NCBI RefSeq assembly: GCF_041058985.1
Contig: NZ_JBEHZE010000001.1
Coordinates: 868,001 to 932,000, forward strand
Source: Hyphococcus lacteus
GTDB taxonomy: Bacteria > Pseudomonadota > Alphaproteobacteria > Caulobacterales > Parvularculaceae
DNA: 64,000 bases
Reading direction: 5' to 3'
Below the pieces are notes generated by a model. It searched no databases, was not told the DNA's origin, and worked only from the letters and a program-made list of their open reading frames with translations. The translations under genes and the position numbers were made by a program. Shown piece by piece: positions 1-8,749 of the stretch. The number at the start of each line of letters is the position of its first letter. The stretch's first letter is position 1.

Positions 1-1213
1 ACGCGACCTGACCTGCGGGAACCGGCGAGACGCTATCGGCCGTACGCAATAATCCATAGACCGTGTAGGGTTGGCGGCCGACCTCAGCGACGACCCAGCC
101 AGAGATGACGGCGATGAAACCAAGTGTACCGCCGGGAATGGCAAGAATGTGAAATATGCCCGGCTTGGTTAGTTTTTGTGTGCGCCATAACCACAACCCC
201 CACAACCCAATGCCTAATAGGCCCAATCCTGCACCAACCATGATGCGGAACGACCAGAAGACGATAAAGACGGGCGGGTGTTCGGAATCTGGGAATGCAT
301 CGAGGCCTTTGAGCGGTTTTTCACCGCCAACAACCACGTCACCTAAACCAGGGATGCCAATCTCGGCGATGTTGCGTTTATTTTCTTGATCGGGAAGCGC
401 AAACAAAATGGTTGGCTGGCCTTCTTTGGTTTCCCACCAACCTTCCATGGCGGCAACTTTTGCGGGTTGATAGTGATGGGCAATTTCACCCGACCAATGA
501 CCGGCCCAAATTTGAAGTGGCATCAATACCGCGAGCGTTCCGGCGGCCATACGCATTTGCCAACGGGTTGGCTCGGTTACGCGACCGCGTAGAACCTGAA
601 TAGCGCCTGCCGCCATAATCACCGCCGCCGTCGTAATAAACGCCGCGAGCATCATGTGGACATACCGAGATGGAAAGCTGGGGTTGAAGATAACCTCCAT
701 CCAACTCGTTACATAAAACCGGCCATCTGGCCCGATTTCATGGCCTTGGGGGGTCTGCATCCAGCTATTGGCCGAAAGAATCCAGAACGCGGAAATCATC
801 GTTCCGACGGAAACAGCCAACGTAGAGATAAAGTGGAGCCGGTTCCCGACCCGTTTCCAGCCGAACAACATAACGCCAAGGAAAGTCGCTTCAAGGAAGA
901 ATGCGGTTAGCACCTCGTACCCTAATAGAGGGCCAAGCACATTGCCGGTTTTGTCAGAGAAAACAGACCAGTTAGAGCCGAATTGGTAACTCATGACGAC
1001 ACCGGTCACGACGCCCATGGCAAACGCCAACGCAAAGATCTTTACCCAGTGAAGGTAGAGACGAAGAAAGACGTCGCGCTTGGTTTTCAACCATAATCCT
1101 TCGCATACCGCCAAAAATGCAGCCAGCCCAATCGTGAATGCCGGAAACATAATGTGAAATGCGATAACGAAAGCGAATTGCAAACGCGACAAGATGAGTG
1201 CGTCGAGTTCCAT
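1..1213 (-). CDS. cydA: Cytochrome bd-type quinol oxidase subunit I, partial (C-terminus beyond window)
   Basis: Reading back from the ATG at 1213 gives about 404 residues of an integral membrane protein that runs off the left edge. The N-terminus, with LQFAFVIAFHIMFPAFTIG, matches CydA; His20 there is the expected heme ligand. Near the edge GWVVAEVGRQP followed by VYGLLRTADSVSP is the conserved CydA signature, and the GRQP-Y and LRTADSVSP form points to the cyanide-insensitive (CIO) branch. The enzyme oxidises quinol and reduces O2 in the inner membrane. The periplasmic Q loop looks short. The cydB partner should lie to the left, outside the window. Translation is my own, as the gene has no stop inside the window. 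Confidence 0.93.
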   Translation of the reverse strand, partial: MELDALILSRLQFAFVIAFHIMFPAFTIGLAAFLAVCEGLWLKTKRDVFLRLYLHWVKIFALAFAMGVVTGVVMSYQFGSNWSVFSDKTGNVLGPLLGYEVLTAFFLEATFLGVMLFGWKRVGNRLHFISTLAVSVGTMISAFWILSANSWMQTPQGHEIGPDGRFYVTSWMEVIFNPSFPSRYVHMMLAAFITTAAVIMAAGAIQVLRGRVTEPTRWQMRMAAGTLAVLMPLQIWAGHWSGEIAHHYQPAKVAAMEGWWETKEGQPTILFALPDQENKRNIAEIGIPGLGDVVVGGEKPLKGLDAFPDSEHPPVFIVFWSFRIMVGAGLGLLGIGLWGLWLWRTQKLTKPGIFHILAIPGGTLGFIAVISGWVVAEVGRQPYTVYGLLRTADSVSPVPAGQVA

Positions 1214-1535
1214 AGGGCCCACCGTTTCTATTGCAGGTCAAAACTAGTCAGTTTTGTTCTGTTTACATAGTGAAGCAGATGCCGCGCGGCGGCATGCCGC
1301 ACAAAGCCGTATACGCTATACATCTTTTAGCACTTTTTTCCCTCTACCGAAACCATCAATTCGGTTCATCGTATCAGGTTGGGATTAATCGTGTTTTTGC
1401 TACGGTTTACCGATTGATTGTTGAAAGCATTTTCACAGCGGCATAGGTTTTTAGATAGATTCATCAGTATACAACATTTCTGGCTAGGGCGCACAGAAGG
1501 GGGTGAATCTGTGTTGAAACGAAAAGGAGAGTCTG
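1214..1535. other. Intergenic region between divergent cydA and a small exported protein
   Basis: This stretch of about 320 bp separates two divergent genes and must hold both promoters. I see no convincing ORF. It contains the inverted repeat at 1240-1255 (listed separately) and a short GC-rich hairpin at 1279-1295. I looked for an FNR-type box (TTGAT-N4-ATCAA), common upstream of cyd genes, and found none. Confidence 0.6.
1240..1255. promoter_or_regulatory. Inverted repeat upstream of cydA (possible operator)
   Basis: AAAACT-AGTC-AGTTTT is a perfect inverted repeat with 6-bp arms, 27 bp before the cydA start codon. Its position would suit a regulator-binding site over the promoter or leader. 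No known regulator motif is recognised, so the role is inference. Confidence 0.3.
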
Positions 1536-1928
1536 ATGAAAAAGCCTATGAATATTTTAATGGTGGCCGCAACGAGTACACTTATCCTGGGTAGCGTTGC
1601 CCACGCAGATTATGCCGATGTGCAAGATGGTTACGTTAAAGACGCATTTGAATCAGCCGATAATGACTGGCGCCGTATCACTGTAAACCGTAACGATGTT
1701 TGTGGGTCTTACGGCAAAAATGGGACACGCCGTATTGACGTATTGATCAGCGATTATGAAGCGATTGGCACCGCACTTGATGGAGGAAACAGTTCTGACG
1801 CAACCAAGGCGGCGAAAGAGCTAGGCAAATCCATCAATAGAAACAGCCGGTTCAAGTCATGCTGGCGCAAAATTTCACGCAAGAATGGTATCTCTACATC
1901 GTTCACAAGTGCCGTTAGTTCACTTTAA
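1536..1928 (+). CDS. Hypothetical exported protein, 130 aa
   Basis: A clear Sec signal peptide (MKKPMNILMVAATSTLILG, cleavage after SVAHA about residue 24) is followed by a polar basic domain of about 105 residues with two cysteines (NDVCGSYG and FKSCWRK) that could form a disulfide in the periplasm. A strong ribosome site (AAAGGAGA) precedes the ATG. I do not recognise the family. It stands alone: cydA diverges upstream and a GST gene follows after about 130 bp. Confidence 0.7.
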   Translation: MKKPMNILMVAATSTLILGSVAHADYADVQDGYVKDAFESADNDWRRITVNRNDVCGSYGKNGTRRIDVLISDYEAIGTALDGGNSSDATKAAKELGKSINRNSRFKSCWRKISRKNGISTSFTSAVSSL

Positions 1929-2062
1929 GCGGTCAATAAATCCGCCGGTAACATGGTCGTTATCGGCGGGTGTCTGCTGTTATTGATGATTGCCGTTAAC
2001 GGTTTGCGCGCTCATAAAAAAGACAGGGCCCTGTGGGGCGAGAGTAAATGGAGCGCGATTTT

Positions 2063-2680
2063 ATGAGCTTGAAGTTAATTCATTTTCCATTGACGCGAAG
2101 CTTGCGTGTAGCATGGGCTATTCATGAGCTTGGCATCGATGCAGAAATTGAGACGCGGCCGTTTGACCGACCGAAACTTAAAGAAGCAGAATACCTTGCG
2201 ATGAACCCGACCGGTAAAACGCCGGTGCTTTTTGATGGTGATAAGCGGATAATCGAGTCGGTAGCAATTATACAGTATCTATCTAATCGCTATGCTGATG
2301 GGCGCTTGTCGCGAAAACCGTCTGATAGTGACTATGCGGACTATCTTCAGTTTATGGAGTTTGGCGAAGCCGGTATGGGCGGCTATGCGGGTATGTTGGT
2401 TGCTCAAACCGCTATCTTGCCGGAAGAGCAACGCATTGAAGCCATGAGAATTTGGGCTATCAATGAAACCAAGAATTGCCTCAACTTTTTGGAAGAACAC
2501 CTGACGGGCCGTGATTATTTGCTCGATGAGTTTTCACTAGCAGACATATCTGTTGGATATATTTTGTTCCTGGTAAAAGTTACGCGCAATGGCAATTTGA
2601 TGGGTGATGCCATGCGGGCCTATTATGATCGTGTCACCGCGCGGGAGGCATGGGCAAAAGCGTCTGCGCTAGCACCATAA
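2063..2680 (+). CDS. Glutathione S-transferase family protein
   Basis: A cytosolic GST of 205 residues. The N-terminal thioredoxin fold carries LIHFPLTRSLRVAWAIHELG, the MNPTGKTPVLFDGD stretch with the cis-Pro, and the RIIESVAIIQYL motif whose Glu-Ser contacts glutathione. The C-terminal part is the helical GST domain (YLLDEFSLADISVG, the usual N-capping Asp motif). Substrate unknown. An ATG at 2048 is in frame, but the ATG at 2063 has GGAG at a proper distance and gives the family's normal N-terminus. A hairpin overlaps the end of the gene. Confidence 0.85.
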   Translation: MSLKLIHFPLTRSLRVAWAIHELGIDAEIETRPFDRPKLKEAEYLAMNPTGKTPVLFDGDKRIIESVAIIQYLSNRYADGRLSRKPSDSDYADYLQFMEFGEAGMGGYAGMLVAQTAILPEEQRIEAMRIWAINETKNCLNFLEEHLTGRDYLLDEFSLADISVGYILFLVKVTRNGNLMGDAMRAYYDRVTAREAWAKASALAP

Positions 2681-2716
2681 AAAATTGCGGGCTGGCTAAA
2701 ACGGAAACCAGCCCGC
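2681..2716 (-). terminator. Rho-independent terminator of the 2743-3192 gene
   Basis: A perfect 9-bp stem (GCGGGCTGG against CCAGCCCGC, 2687-2716) is followed on the minus strand by AATTTTTTA. It lies 26 bp past the stop of the minus-strand gene and directly after the stop of the GST gene, so it separates the convergent pair. Only the minus strand has a U tract. Confidence 0.8.
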
Positions 2717-2742
2717 GTGTTCTCCCCCCGAAGAATGTAGAA

Positions 2743-3192
2743 TTATTGTGTAGGCGTTTCGGTTTCGACGGGAGCTGCGTCGCAATTCCGTCCTTCATAT
2801 AGGCCAACCATGTAAATCCAGCGCTTTTCGGCGACGGCTTTACGCAAGGCCTCTGCTTCTTTTTTCTTTTTCGAAGACCGGCCTAGTAATCCGCCGACTT
2901 GGCCCACGGCACCAAGTGCTTTTCCGCCGGCACCGCTTCTGATGATTGCTTGTTGGGCAAGGGATGTGCCCATGCTAGCGAGCTGTTCGCCGTCCATCAG
3001 CCCACTTGCGGGTGAGCCGCCAAGCACTGTTTCCATGTTGTTTGCTTCTTGGATGATAGCGTCACAGCTAAGGCGGGCGTCGCCCATTTTCATTGGCTGT
3101 GTGATGACGATTTCAGATGCATCATCGCCAGCGAATGCTGAACCGCTCAAGATGGCTGTAAGTGTGACAGTCGCGATCAGTAATTTTTTCAT
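2743..3192 (-). CDS. Hypothetical exported protein, 149 aa
   Basis: A signal peptide (MKKLLIATVTLTAILSGSAFA) leads into a mature protein with two cysteines (ARLSCDAI and GRNCDAAP), a Gly/Ala-rich centre (GGKALGAVGQVGGLLG) and a basic segment SSKKKKEAEALRKAVAEKR. The Gly-rich centre could insert into a membrane, but this is only a guess. The start at 3192 is chosen over 3213 because AAGGGG sits 7 nt upstream and the signal peptide begins there. No family recognised. Confidence 0.7.
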   Translation of the reverse strand: MKKLLIATVTLTAILSGSAFAGDDASEIVITQPMKMGDARLSCDAIIQEANNMETVLGGSPASGLMDGEQLASMGTSLAQQAIIRSGAGGKALGAVGQVGGLLGRSSKKKKEAEALRKAVAEKRWIYMVGLYEGRNCDAAPVETETPTQ

Positions 3193-3307
3193 TTTAATCC
3201 CCTTCTCAAACACTGAACGCCGAGGTTTTTACCCGGCTGATCTGGGGGATTAATGACGTGCCTGATTTTAGGCAGCATCCCCCCTAGGGGTTATGCCGCC
3301 AAAATTC

Positions 3308-3721
3308 CTAGTTTTGGTTGTCTGAAAAAGGAAGGTTTAACTGCCAGGAAACACCAAACCGGTCGTTGACCCATGCGAATTTTTGAGAAAACCCCCAGTC
3401 CCTTAGCGGCATTAATACGGCACCGTCGGTTGAGAGCGCCGAAAACAGGTTTTCTTGTTCGGCCGCATCAGAACAATCAATATAAACTGAAAAAGCGGGC
3501 GTGAAGGTAAAATCATGTTTGGCTGGACTATCGAGCGCGATAAAATTTTGTCGGCCAATAGAAAAATCAGCGCGTTTTATGGTGCTTTCGGTGCCTGCTT
3601 CACCTTTGGTCCAATAATCAACGTGATTAATTTTGGCGTCATTGAATGTTGCAACATAAAAATTGATCGCTTTTTCAGCGTCTTTTTCGAACATTAAAAA
3701 GGGCGTTACCTCTTGGACCAT
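3308..3721 (-). CDS. VOC-superfamily protein (PhnB / 3-demethylubiquinone methyltransferase-like domain)
   Basis: A 137-residue protein with the vicinal-oxygen-chelate fold. It opens with the typical TPFLMFEKDAEKAINFYVATF, has GRQNFIALDSP in the middle, and ends with PLRDWGFSQKFAWVNDRFGVSWQLN, the usual PhnB-like signature. Members often carry a misleading methyltransferase name; the true substrate is generally unknown. It is likely monocistronic, with about 115 bp to its neighbour upstream. Confidence 0.8.
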   Translation of the reverse strand: MVQEVTPFLMFEKDAEKAINFYVATFNDAKINHVDYWTKGEAGTESTIKRADFSIGRQNFIALDSPAKHDFTFTPAFSVYIDCSDAAEQENLFSALSTDGAVLMPLRDWGFSQKFAWVNDRFGVSWQLNLPFSDNQN

Positions 3722-3748
3722 TTTTGGCTCCTATTATGGTTGTGTCGT

Positions 3749-4429
3749 CTAGGGGTTTTGATCGGACTCCTCGGTTGGTGGGCCGGTGAATTCGCCATCA
3801 ATGCGAAACGTTACTAAATCGCCGACGCCCATCGTACTGCCCTCTGGGGGTAGGCCAAAGACTAAACCGTAATCGGAACGAGAGAGACTTCCCTCGGCTA
3901 TAAAACCAATACGGGCATTTGGGTCGTGGGGCGGATAACCGGCATAACCGCCAATGTAAGTGACATCGAGACTAAGCGGCGCGGTTGTGCCCAGCATGGT
4001 CATCACGCCATCGACACGGACATTGGCCGGTCCGGTTTTTGTGATCTCTTGAGATTGAAAGCGGATCTCCGGATAGGTTACAGCATTAAACCAATCCGTA
4101 CCAAGAAGGTCACTGAGAAATCCATCAGGCGGTGACGGCAGCGTTAATGAGCTGACGTCAATGGTTGCTTCCACACTCATTGTTTCAGGTGATTGCGGAT
4201 CAAAATTCAACGTCGCATCGAACGTCGCAAAGTTAGCGGTATAATGGGAAAAGCCTAAATGATCGATCCTGAACACAAGGCTAGCGTGGGAGGGGTCAAG
4301 CTTGTAAAGCCCAGCAGGAGCACTAATCTCGGGCGTAGAAACCTTAGTTTGTTTCGGTTCATTGACTGGCGAGGTGTCGGCGGAACACCCAACCACCGCC
4401 AGTGCAATGACATATGGTAACAGGCGCAT
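3749..4429 (-). CDS. YceI-family lipoprotein
   Basis: A 226-residue lipoprotein: signal peptide MRLLPYVIALAVVGC with lipobox Cys15, a short linker, then a YceI lipocalin-like beta-barrel (YKLDPSHASLVFRIDHLGFS at the start and IGFIAEGSLSRSDYGL near the end). YceI proteins bind isoprenoid or quinone-like lipids in the periplasm. It begins 3 bp after the GDPD lipoprotein gene, so the two form an operon. That suggests an envelope lipid role, which is inference. Confidence 0.88.
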   Translation of the reverse strand: MRLLPYVIALAVVGCSADTSPVNEPKQTKVSTPEISAPAGLYKLDPSHASLVFRIDHLGFSHYTANFATFDATLNFDPQSPETMSVEATIDVSSLTLPSPPDGFLSDLLGTDWFNAVTYPEIRFQSQEITKTGPANVRVDGVMTMLGTTAPLSLDVTYIGGYAGYPPHDPNARIGFIAEGSLSRSDYGLVFGLPPEGSTMGVGDLVTFRIDGEFTGPPTEESDQNP

Positions 4430-4432
4430 ATA

Positions 4433-5392
4433 TTACTCCGTGATTTTGCTAATACCGCATTGCCCATCGTTTGGCGCGCGACCGGCATCAACAAGCGCAT
4501 CATGGGCGGCATACGGACGATCGGTGGCGATGATATCTACGCCTTGTTCAGCGATCTCGACATAGCGGTCATCGTCACCGTTTTGGGCAATATCTCGATC
4601 AATAGAATTGTGTCCGCCCAATGTACCAAAGATGACCTCGACATCGCGGCCATTTAGAATAGAGAATAACCTTGGGCGCGGATCTTTGGTGCCGGTGAAA
4701 CCAAGGAGCTTGTCGTCGGGAATACCACTCGCAACCGCGCGGTTTAGATCAGATTGAGAGTTGAGGCTGAGCGAGATCATTGCATCAGGCAATAAACGAT
4801 GAAGCTTTGCGGCGGATGCCATTGAATAAGCGATTAAAATGACCCGGTTTTCTGCGTCTTGGGCTTTGATTTCATCGGCCACGTCTTCGTAACGGGTGGT
4901 GCGTTTGAAATCGACCTGAAGGATTGTGCGTCCGTCGGACCAAGCCAATGCGTCGGCAAAGGTTGAAGGCGCAAACTGCGTGAGCCGGCCATCATTATCT
5001 TCGAGTTTTAGTTTTTTGATTTCATTCCACGACAGCGTATTGGCGTTGCCGCTGCCATTGGTGGTTCGTTCTAATGTATCGTCATGCATCAAATAAAGAA
5101 CGCCGTCGCTTGATGTGGCGACATCAATTTCCATGACGGCGGGTGTTTTGGTCATGACCTCAGCCATGGTTTCGACCGCATTTTCAGGATAGCCAGAACT
5201 TGGGCCACCACGGTGAGCCGACACCAGCGTAAGGCCGGCGTCTTCGAGGCAGTCAAAAAAGCTGTTCAAATCATCGCCAGCGGCAATGCGCCAACCGGTA
5301 TCTGATAGCAGGCCCGGACGATCGGTCGTTGTAGCAGTGTCACCACAGGCGACGAGGGTGAGACTACTGGCGGCAAGCATCCATCTAAGCAT
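4433..5392 (-). CDS. Glycerophosphodiester phosphodiesterase family lipoprotein
   Basis: This 319-residue protein has a lipoprotein signal (MLRWMLAASSLTLVACGD, Cys16) and a GDPD TIM barrel. The catalytic signature is intact: SAHRGG with the first His-Arg, PENAVETM, MEIDV with the metal-binding Glu-Asp, and LMHDDTLERTTNG with the second His. GDPDs hydrolyse glycerophosphodiesters to glycerol-3-phosphate and an alcohol; here the reaction would be in the periplasm. It is the first gene of a two-gene unit with the YceI lipoprotein, starting 14 bp after the quinone oxidoreductase gene. Confidence 0.88.
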   Translation of the reverse strand: MLRWMLAASSLTLVACGDTATTTDRPGLLSDTGWRIAAGDDLNSFFDCLEDAGLTLVSAHRGGPSSGYPENAVETMAEVMTKTPAVMEIDVATSSDGVLYLMHDDTLERTTNGSGNANTLSWNEIKKLKLEDNDGRLTQFAPSTFADALAWSDGRTILQVDFKRTTRYEDVADEIKAQDAENRVILIAYSMASAAKLHRLLPDAMISLSLNSQSDLNRAVASGIPDDKLLGFTGTKDPRPRLFSILNGRDVEVIFGTLGGHNSIDRDIAQNGDDDRYVEIAEQGVDIIATDRPYAAHDALVDAGRAPNDGQCGISKITE

Positions 5393-5406
5393 CTGAAAAA
5401 ATTCTC

Positions 5407-6378
5407 TTATGTTGTTAAAATGATTGAACCATTGGTTTTACCGCTTTCCAAAAGGCTGTGGGCCTTAGCGGCGTCGGCAAGCGGAATGCGATGACTGATT
5501 TTGGGTATTACGGCCCCTTGGGAAACCATAGCAAAGAGCGTAGTGGCCATTGCGGGAAGGTGATCAGGTGTGGCGTAGTGAAAAAGCGTAGGCCGCGTCA
5601 GTGTTAGTGAGCCGCGCCGCGCAAGGGCCAAGGGCTCAATCGCTGGGGGTGGGCCAGACGCATTGCCAAAGGTGACCATGTGGCCAAGCGGCGCGAGACT
5701 ATCGAGCGAGGCGTCAAAAGTTGCGGCACCAACCGAGTCATAGGCGACCTGAACACCCGCATCGTTGGTCAGGCGTCTGACCGCTGCGGCGATGTCGGTG
5801 GTTGCATCGCGAACGATGATGTCGCTCGCGCCATTAGCTTTTGCGATTGCGGCTTTGTCGTCAGAGCCGACAACGCCAATAATCCGTGCACCAATATTAC
5901 GGGCCCATTGACAGAGAATCGTACCAACACCGCCCGCAGCCGCGTGAACAAGGCAGGTGTCTTCGGCTTTTAATTGATAGACCTGACGTAAGAGCATTTC
6001 CGTGGTCAGTCCTTTTAGAAAGACCGCAGCCGCAATGTCGTAGTCGATACCGTCGGGGATTTTTGCCGCGCTGGAAGCGGCGACATTAGAATACTCCGCA
6101 TAGGCACTAGTACCTGTAAGGCAGGCAACACGGTCGCCAACAGAAAATCCAGTGACGCCATCACCAACAGCGGCTATGAGGCCCGCGCATTCAGACCCAA
6201 GGATCGCCGGCAGGTCAATCGGGTATAGGCCACGGCGTTGATAAATATCGATAAAATTCACACCGATTGCAGCATTTTTGACGCGAATTTGGTTTGCGCC
6301 AGGCGGCGGTAAATCATGATCGCGAAAGGTAAGAATGTCAGACGACCCGTGTTGATCGATGAAAATAGCTTTGCTCAT
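5407..6378 (-). CDS. Zinc-less quinone oxidoreductase (NADPH:quinone reductase, MDR family)
   Basis: A 323-residue medium-chain reductase. The family signatures are present: GVNFIDIYQRRGLYP, ILGSECAGLIAAVGDGV, the VHAAAGGVGTILCQWARNIGARIIG nucleotide-binding motif and YDSVGAATFDASLDSL. It should reduce quinones or similar carbonyls with NADPH in the cytosol. The open frame continues upstream, but that part has no resemblance to the family and overlaps the divergent gene. The ATG at 6378, after GGGATGG, gives the standard MSKAIFIDQHG start. Leads into the GDPD-YceI pair. Confidence 0.9.
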   Translation of the reverse strand: MSKAIFIDQHGSSDILTFRDHDLPPPGANQIRVKNAAIGVNFIDIYQRRGLYPIDLPAILGSECAGLIAAVGDGVTGFSVGDRVACLTGTSAYAEYSNVAASSAAKIPDGIDYDIAAAVFLKGLTTEMLLRQVYQLKAEDTCLVHAAAGGVGTILCQWARNIGARIIGVVGSDDKAAIAKANGASDIIVRDATTDIAAAVRRLTNDAGVQVAYDSVGAATFDASLDSLAPLGHMVTFGNASGPPPAIEPLALARRGSLTLTRPTLFHYATPDHLPAMATTLFAMVSQGAVIPKISHRIPLADAAKAHSLLESGKTNGSIILTT

Positions 6379-6484
6379 AACCATCCCATTCGGCTTTTTG
6401 TACAGGCGCTCTGACGCAGCCGGATTGACCGAGCGTTCTTGCGCGCACATCTTAGGACAAGGCTTAACATGGCGGGGCGGGTTT

Positions 6485-7489
6485 ATGCGACACTTTCTAG
6501 TTGTTTTGGTATCAGCGTTGGGGCTTTCGGGTTGCGCAACAGAAATTATGAGCGAAAAGGAATGTCTGGCCGGGAATTGGTCAGCCGCCGGGTTTGAGGA
6601 TGGTGCCAAGGGCCTGCTTGAGCGGACGTTTGACGAGCGCGCAGTGCGGTGTAACGAATTTGGCGCAGCTGCTAATCGGGCAGCTTATAATGAAGGCCGG
6701 GAATCAGCGCTTTACCAGCTTTGTACGCGTGATGGGGGGTATGGCTATGGCCAGTCGGGGGCTGCCTATTTGGGTGTTTGTCGTCCTTCGCGCGAAGCTG
6801 AGTTCTTGAGCGGATATATTTCTGGGCGGCGGATCTTTACGTTCGAACAAGAACGCAACGGGGCACAGCGCGAATATAACAATGCAATCAACGAGCTTGA
6901 ACGCCACCGTGAAGAAATTCGCCGTTCGCGTGCGGTGCTTCGGGACGACAGTTTAACAGATGCAGAACATGAAGCCGCACGCAAAAAGCTAAACTATCAT
7001 CGTGAACAAGTGCGTTATGCGGAGCGGCGGGCCGATAACACTTTATATGAATTGGGTCGCGCTGATGAAGCAATGTCGAGTGCTATTCGAAATAGCGAGG
7101 CATGGGAGCGAAGTGATGAGTTTCTGGATGCGCGCGATACGTTGATGGAAGCCCATGATTTTGCGCGTGCGGAACCGGCGATAGATTTCTGTACGGATCA
7201 ACTGCCATATCATCAACCCACATGTACGCTTAATTTTGGTGCGGGTTTAGTCGATAGCCAAACGAATGCGGTCTGTGCCCAAGGCCCTGGCGAAGCGCGG
7301 TTTGTACGGCGTGGAGTGCTACGGGGAAATGGGTCAGTCGGAAACCAAGTTACTGGATTTACACAGTTTTTTGATTTCTATAGGCATGATGACCGAGGTC
7401 GCGCGTCGCGGCGACCGACAGGCGCATTTCAGGTCTTTTTTGACGAGCGCGGGACGTATTCGGGGGTTGCCTGTTCGTTTCTAAGATAA
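6485..7489 (+). CDS. DUF2799 family lipoprotein
   Basis: A 334-residue lipoprotein: signal MRHFLVVLVSALGLSGC with lipobox, then a domain with ECLAGNWSAAGFEDGAKG and CRPSREAEFLSGYISGRR, typical of DUF2799. The middle (about 125-215) is a long charged helix rich in Glu/Arg (YNNAINELERHREEIRRSR), probably coiled coil. The C-terminal 90 residues hold several cysteines. Function unknown; outer-membrane or periplasmic location is inferred. It diverges from the oxidoreductase gene. Confidence 0.8.
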   Translation: MRHFLVVLVSALGLSGCATEIMSEKECLAGNWSAAGFEDGAKGLLERTFDERAVRCNEFGAAANRAAYNEGRESALYQLCTRDGGYGYGQSGAAYLGVCRPSREAEFLSGYISGRRIFTFEQERNGAQREYNNAINELERHREEIRRSRAVLRDDSLTDAEHEAARKKLNYHREQVRYAERRADNTLYELGRADEAMSSAIRNSEAWERSDEFLDARDTLMEAHDFARAEPAIDFCTDQLPYHQPTCTLNFGAGLVDSQTNAVCAQGPGEARFVRRGVLRGNGSVGNQVTGFTQFFDFYRHDDRGRASRRPTGAFQVFFDERGTYSGVACSFLR

Positions 7490-7541
7490 CCTGTCATCGT
7501 CCGGCGTTCTGCGCTATTGAATTGGCCAAAAAGGAGGCCCC

Positions 7542-7787
7542 ATGAAGTTTACTGTAAATATTGATTGCACTCCGGCTGAAGCGCGCGCGTTTTTTGGTAT
7601 GCCTGACGTGGAACCGATGAACAAAATGATCGTTGACGAAATGACCCGCCGGGCGAAAGACAATCTTGATACGCTCGCTGATCCCGAACGTTTTATGGCA
7701 CAGTGGATGACCATGTCCGGCAAAGGCATGGAGCAATTTCAAAACATGATGGGCACTGCCATGGGGGCGGGCGCGAAAAAGAAATAG
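7542..7787 (+). CDS. DUF6489 family small protein
   Basis: An 81-residue protein (MKFTVNIDCTPAEARAFFG, then MPDVEPMNKMIVDEMTRR) that matches a small alphaproteobacterial family I know as DUF6489. It has a beta-strand start, amphipathic helices and a Met/Gly-rich C-terminus, with no signal peptide. The helices resemble phasin-like or granule-associated proteins, but I cannot show this. A strong Shine-Dalgarno (AAAGGAGG) precedes the ATG. Confidence 0.8.
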   Translation: MKFTVNIDCTPAEARAFFGMPDVEPMNKMIVDEMTRRAKDNLDTLADPERFMAQWMTMSGKGMEQFQNMMGTAMGAGAKKK

Positions 7788-7921
7788 CTCAAACTGTTTT
7801 CTAATTCATCGGTAATGCTGTCTCGAGGGCGAGAACAAGCTGCCAATGGCGCGCGGTATTATTCTTTAAACCGCATTCCGTACACAGAGTTCTGTGTGTG
7901 GGCTGAATAGAAAAGGGCCAC

Positions 7922-7955
7922 AAAAAAAGGGGTTAGCGGTCGAGCCGCCAACCCC
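7922..7955 (-). terminator. Rho-independent terminator of the VPLPG-CTERM gene
   Basis: An 11-bp stem with one mismatch (GGGGTTAGCGG against CCGCCAACCCC) is followed on the minus strand by seven T residues. It lies about 22 bp past the stop of the 7978-8619 gene. Confidence 0.85.
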
Positions 7956-7977
7956 GCGATCAAGAAAAGCAATAAAA

Positions 7978-8619
7978 TTAAGCTTTTTTGCGTTTAAACG
8001 CACCAAATCCGGCAAGGCCGGTTAGCATCATTACGAGTGCGCCGGGTAGCGGCACATCGGAAACAGGAATCGAGAGTTGGCCAGTAAAGCCAATATTTTG
8101 AAAATCGACTTGTCGATTGCTGCCAGTTAAAAATGCAGTGACGAAACGTACATTCAATGGTGCGGCGAGGAGGTAATCCTGCGCCGTGATGCCAGGGCTT
8201 GTTCCGAGATTGGGAAGTACGGTTAAGGAACCAACCTGAGCGTTGCTTTCGTTGAAGAATGTAAAGTCGATCTGATCAACATCGTAGACTTCGGTGAAGT
8301 AATTCCAGAAATGAAGCGTTGTGAGGTCATATTCCTGTTGGAAATCGAACAACAATTCGAGCCCGTCACCATCTTCATCTGCTGTAAACCAGATATGGGT
8401 GCCTTGGGTGTGGTTCTCCGAAGCGTCAGCAGAGGGTGCATCAATTACTTTGGCGATGGTATTTCCGCCAGAAAACGTGTTGTTAAATGTGCCGTCAGAG
8501 GTGTTAGGTCCCACTTCGACGGTGATATTATCTTTGTTTAAGTAGATTTCAGCGGCCGACGCAGCAGAGGCTGACAATCCGGCTGTGGTGATGATAAGAG
8601 CGGTCAGAAATTTACGCAT
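7978..8619 (-). CDS. VPLPA-CTERM-type sorted exported protein
   Basis: A 213-residue secreted protein with signal peptide MRKFLTALIITTAGLSASAASA, a beta-rich domain of about 165 residues and a C-terminal sorting tail: VPLPGALVMM, a hydrophobic stretch and a basic end FKRKKA. This is the alphaproteobacterial variant of PEP-CTERM, recognised by an exosortase (not in this window). The beta-domain, with HIWFTADEDGDGLELLFDF, looks like a carbohydrate-binding or jelly-roll fold, a weak inference. It carries its own terminator and so is probably monocistronic. Related tails occur at 36.8 and 48.5 kb. Confidence 0.85.
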   Translation of the reverse strand: MRKFLTALIITTAGLSASAASAAEIYLNKDNITVEVGPNTSDGTFNNTFSGGNTIAKVIDAPSADASENHTQGTHIWFTADEDGDGLELLFDFQQEYDLTTLHFWNYFTEVYDVDQIDFTFFNESNAQVGSLTVLPNLGTSPGITAQDYLLAAPLNVRFVTAFLTGSNRQVDFQNIGFTGQLSIPVSDVPLPGALVMMLTGLAGFGAFKRKKA

Positions 8620-8749
8620 TGTTCTCCCCAGAACTAACTAAATATGGGGGATCGATAGTACGATAGTTAACAAGTCTCAACTTCTTTTCGCTTAAGAGAG
8701 CATGAAACCTTTTTGGCAAGGGCGTTGGTTTGACTGAGAGTTGGTTGCG

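Noticed and set aside
1279..1295. GC-rich hairpin ATGCCGC-GCG-GCGGCAT as a terminator
   Set aside because: No T tract follows on either strand and no gene ends there.
7882..7897. ACACAGA-GT-TCTGTGT inverted repeat as an operator or terminator
   Set aside because: It lies between two convergent gene ends, without a T tract or a promoter to control.
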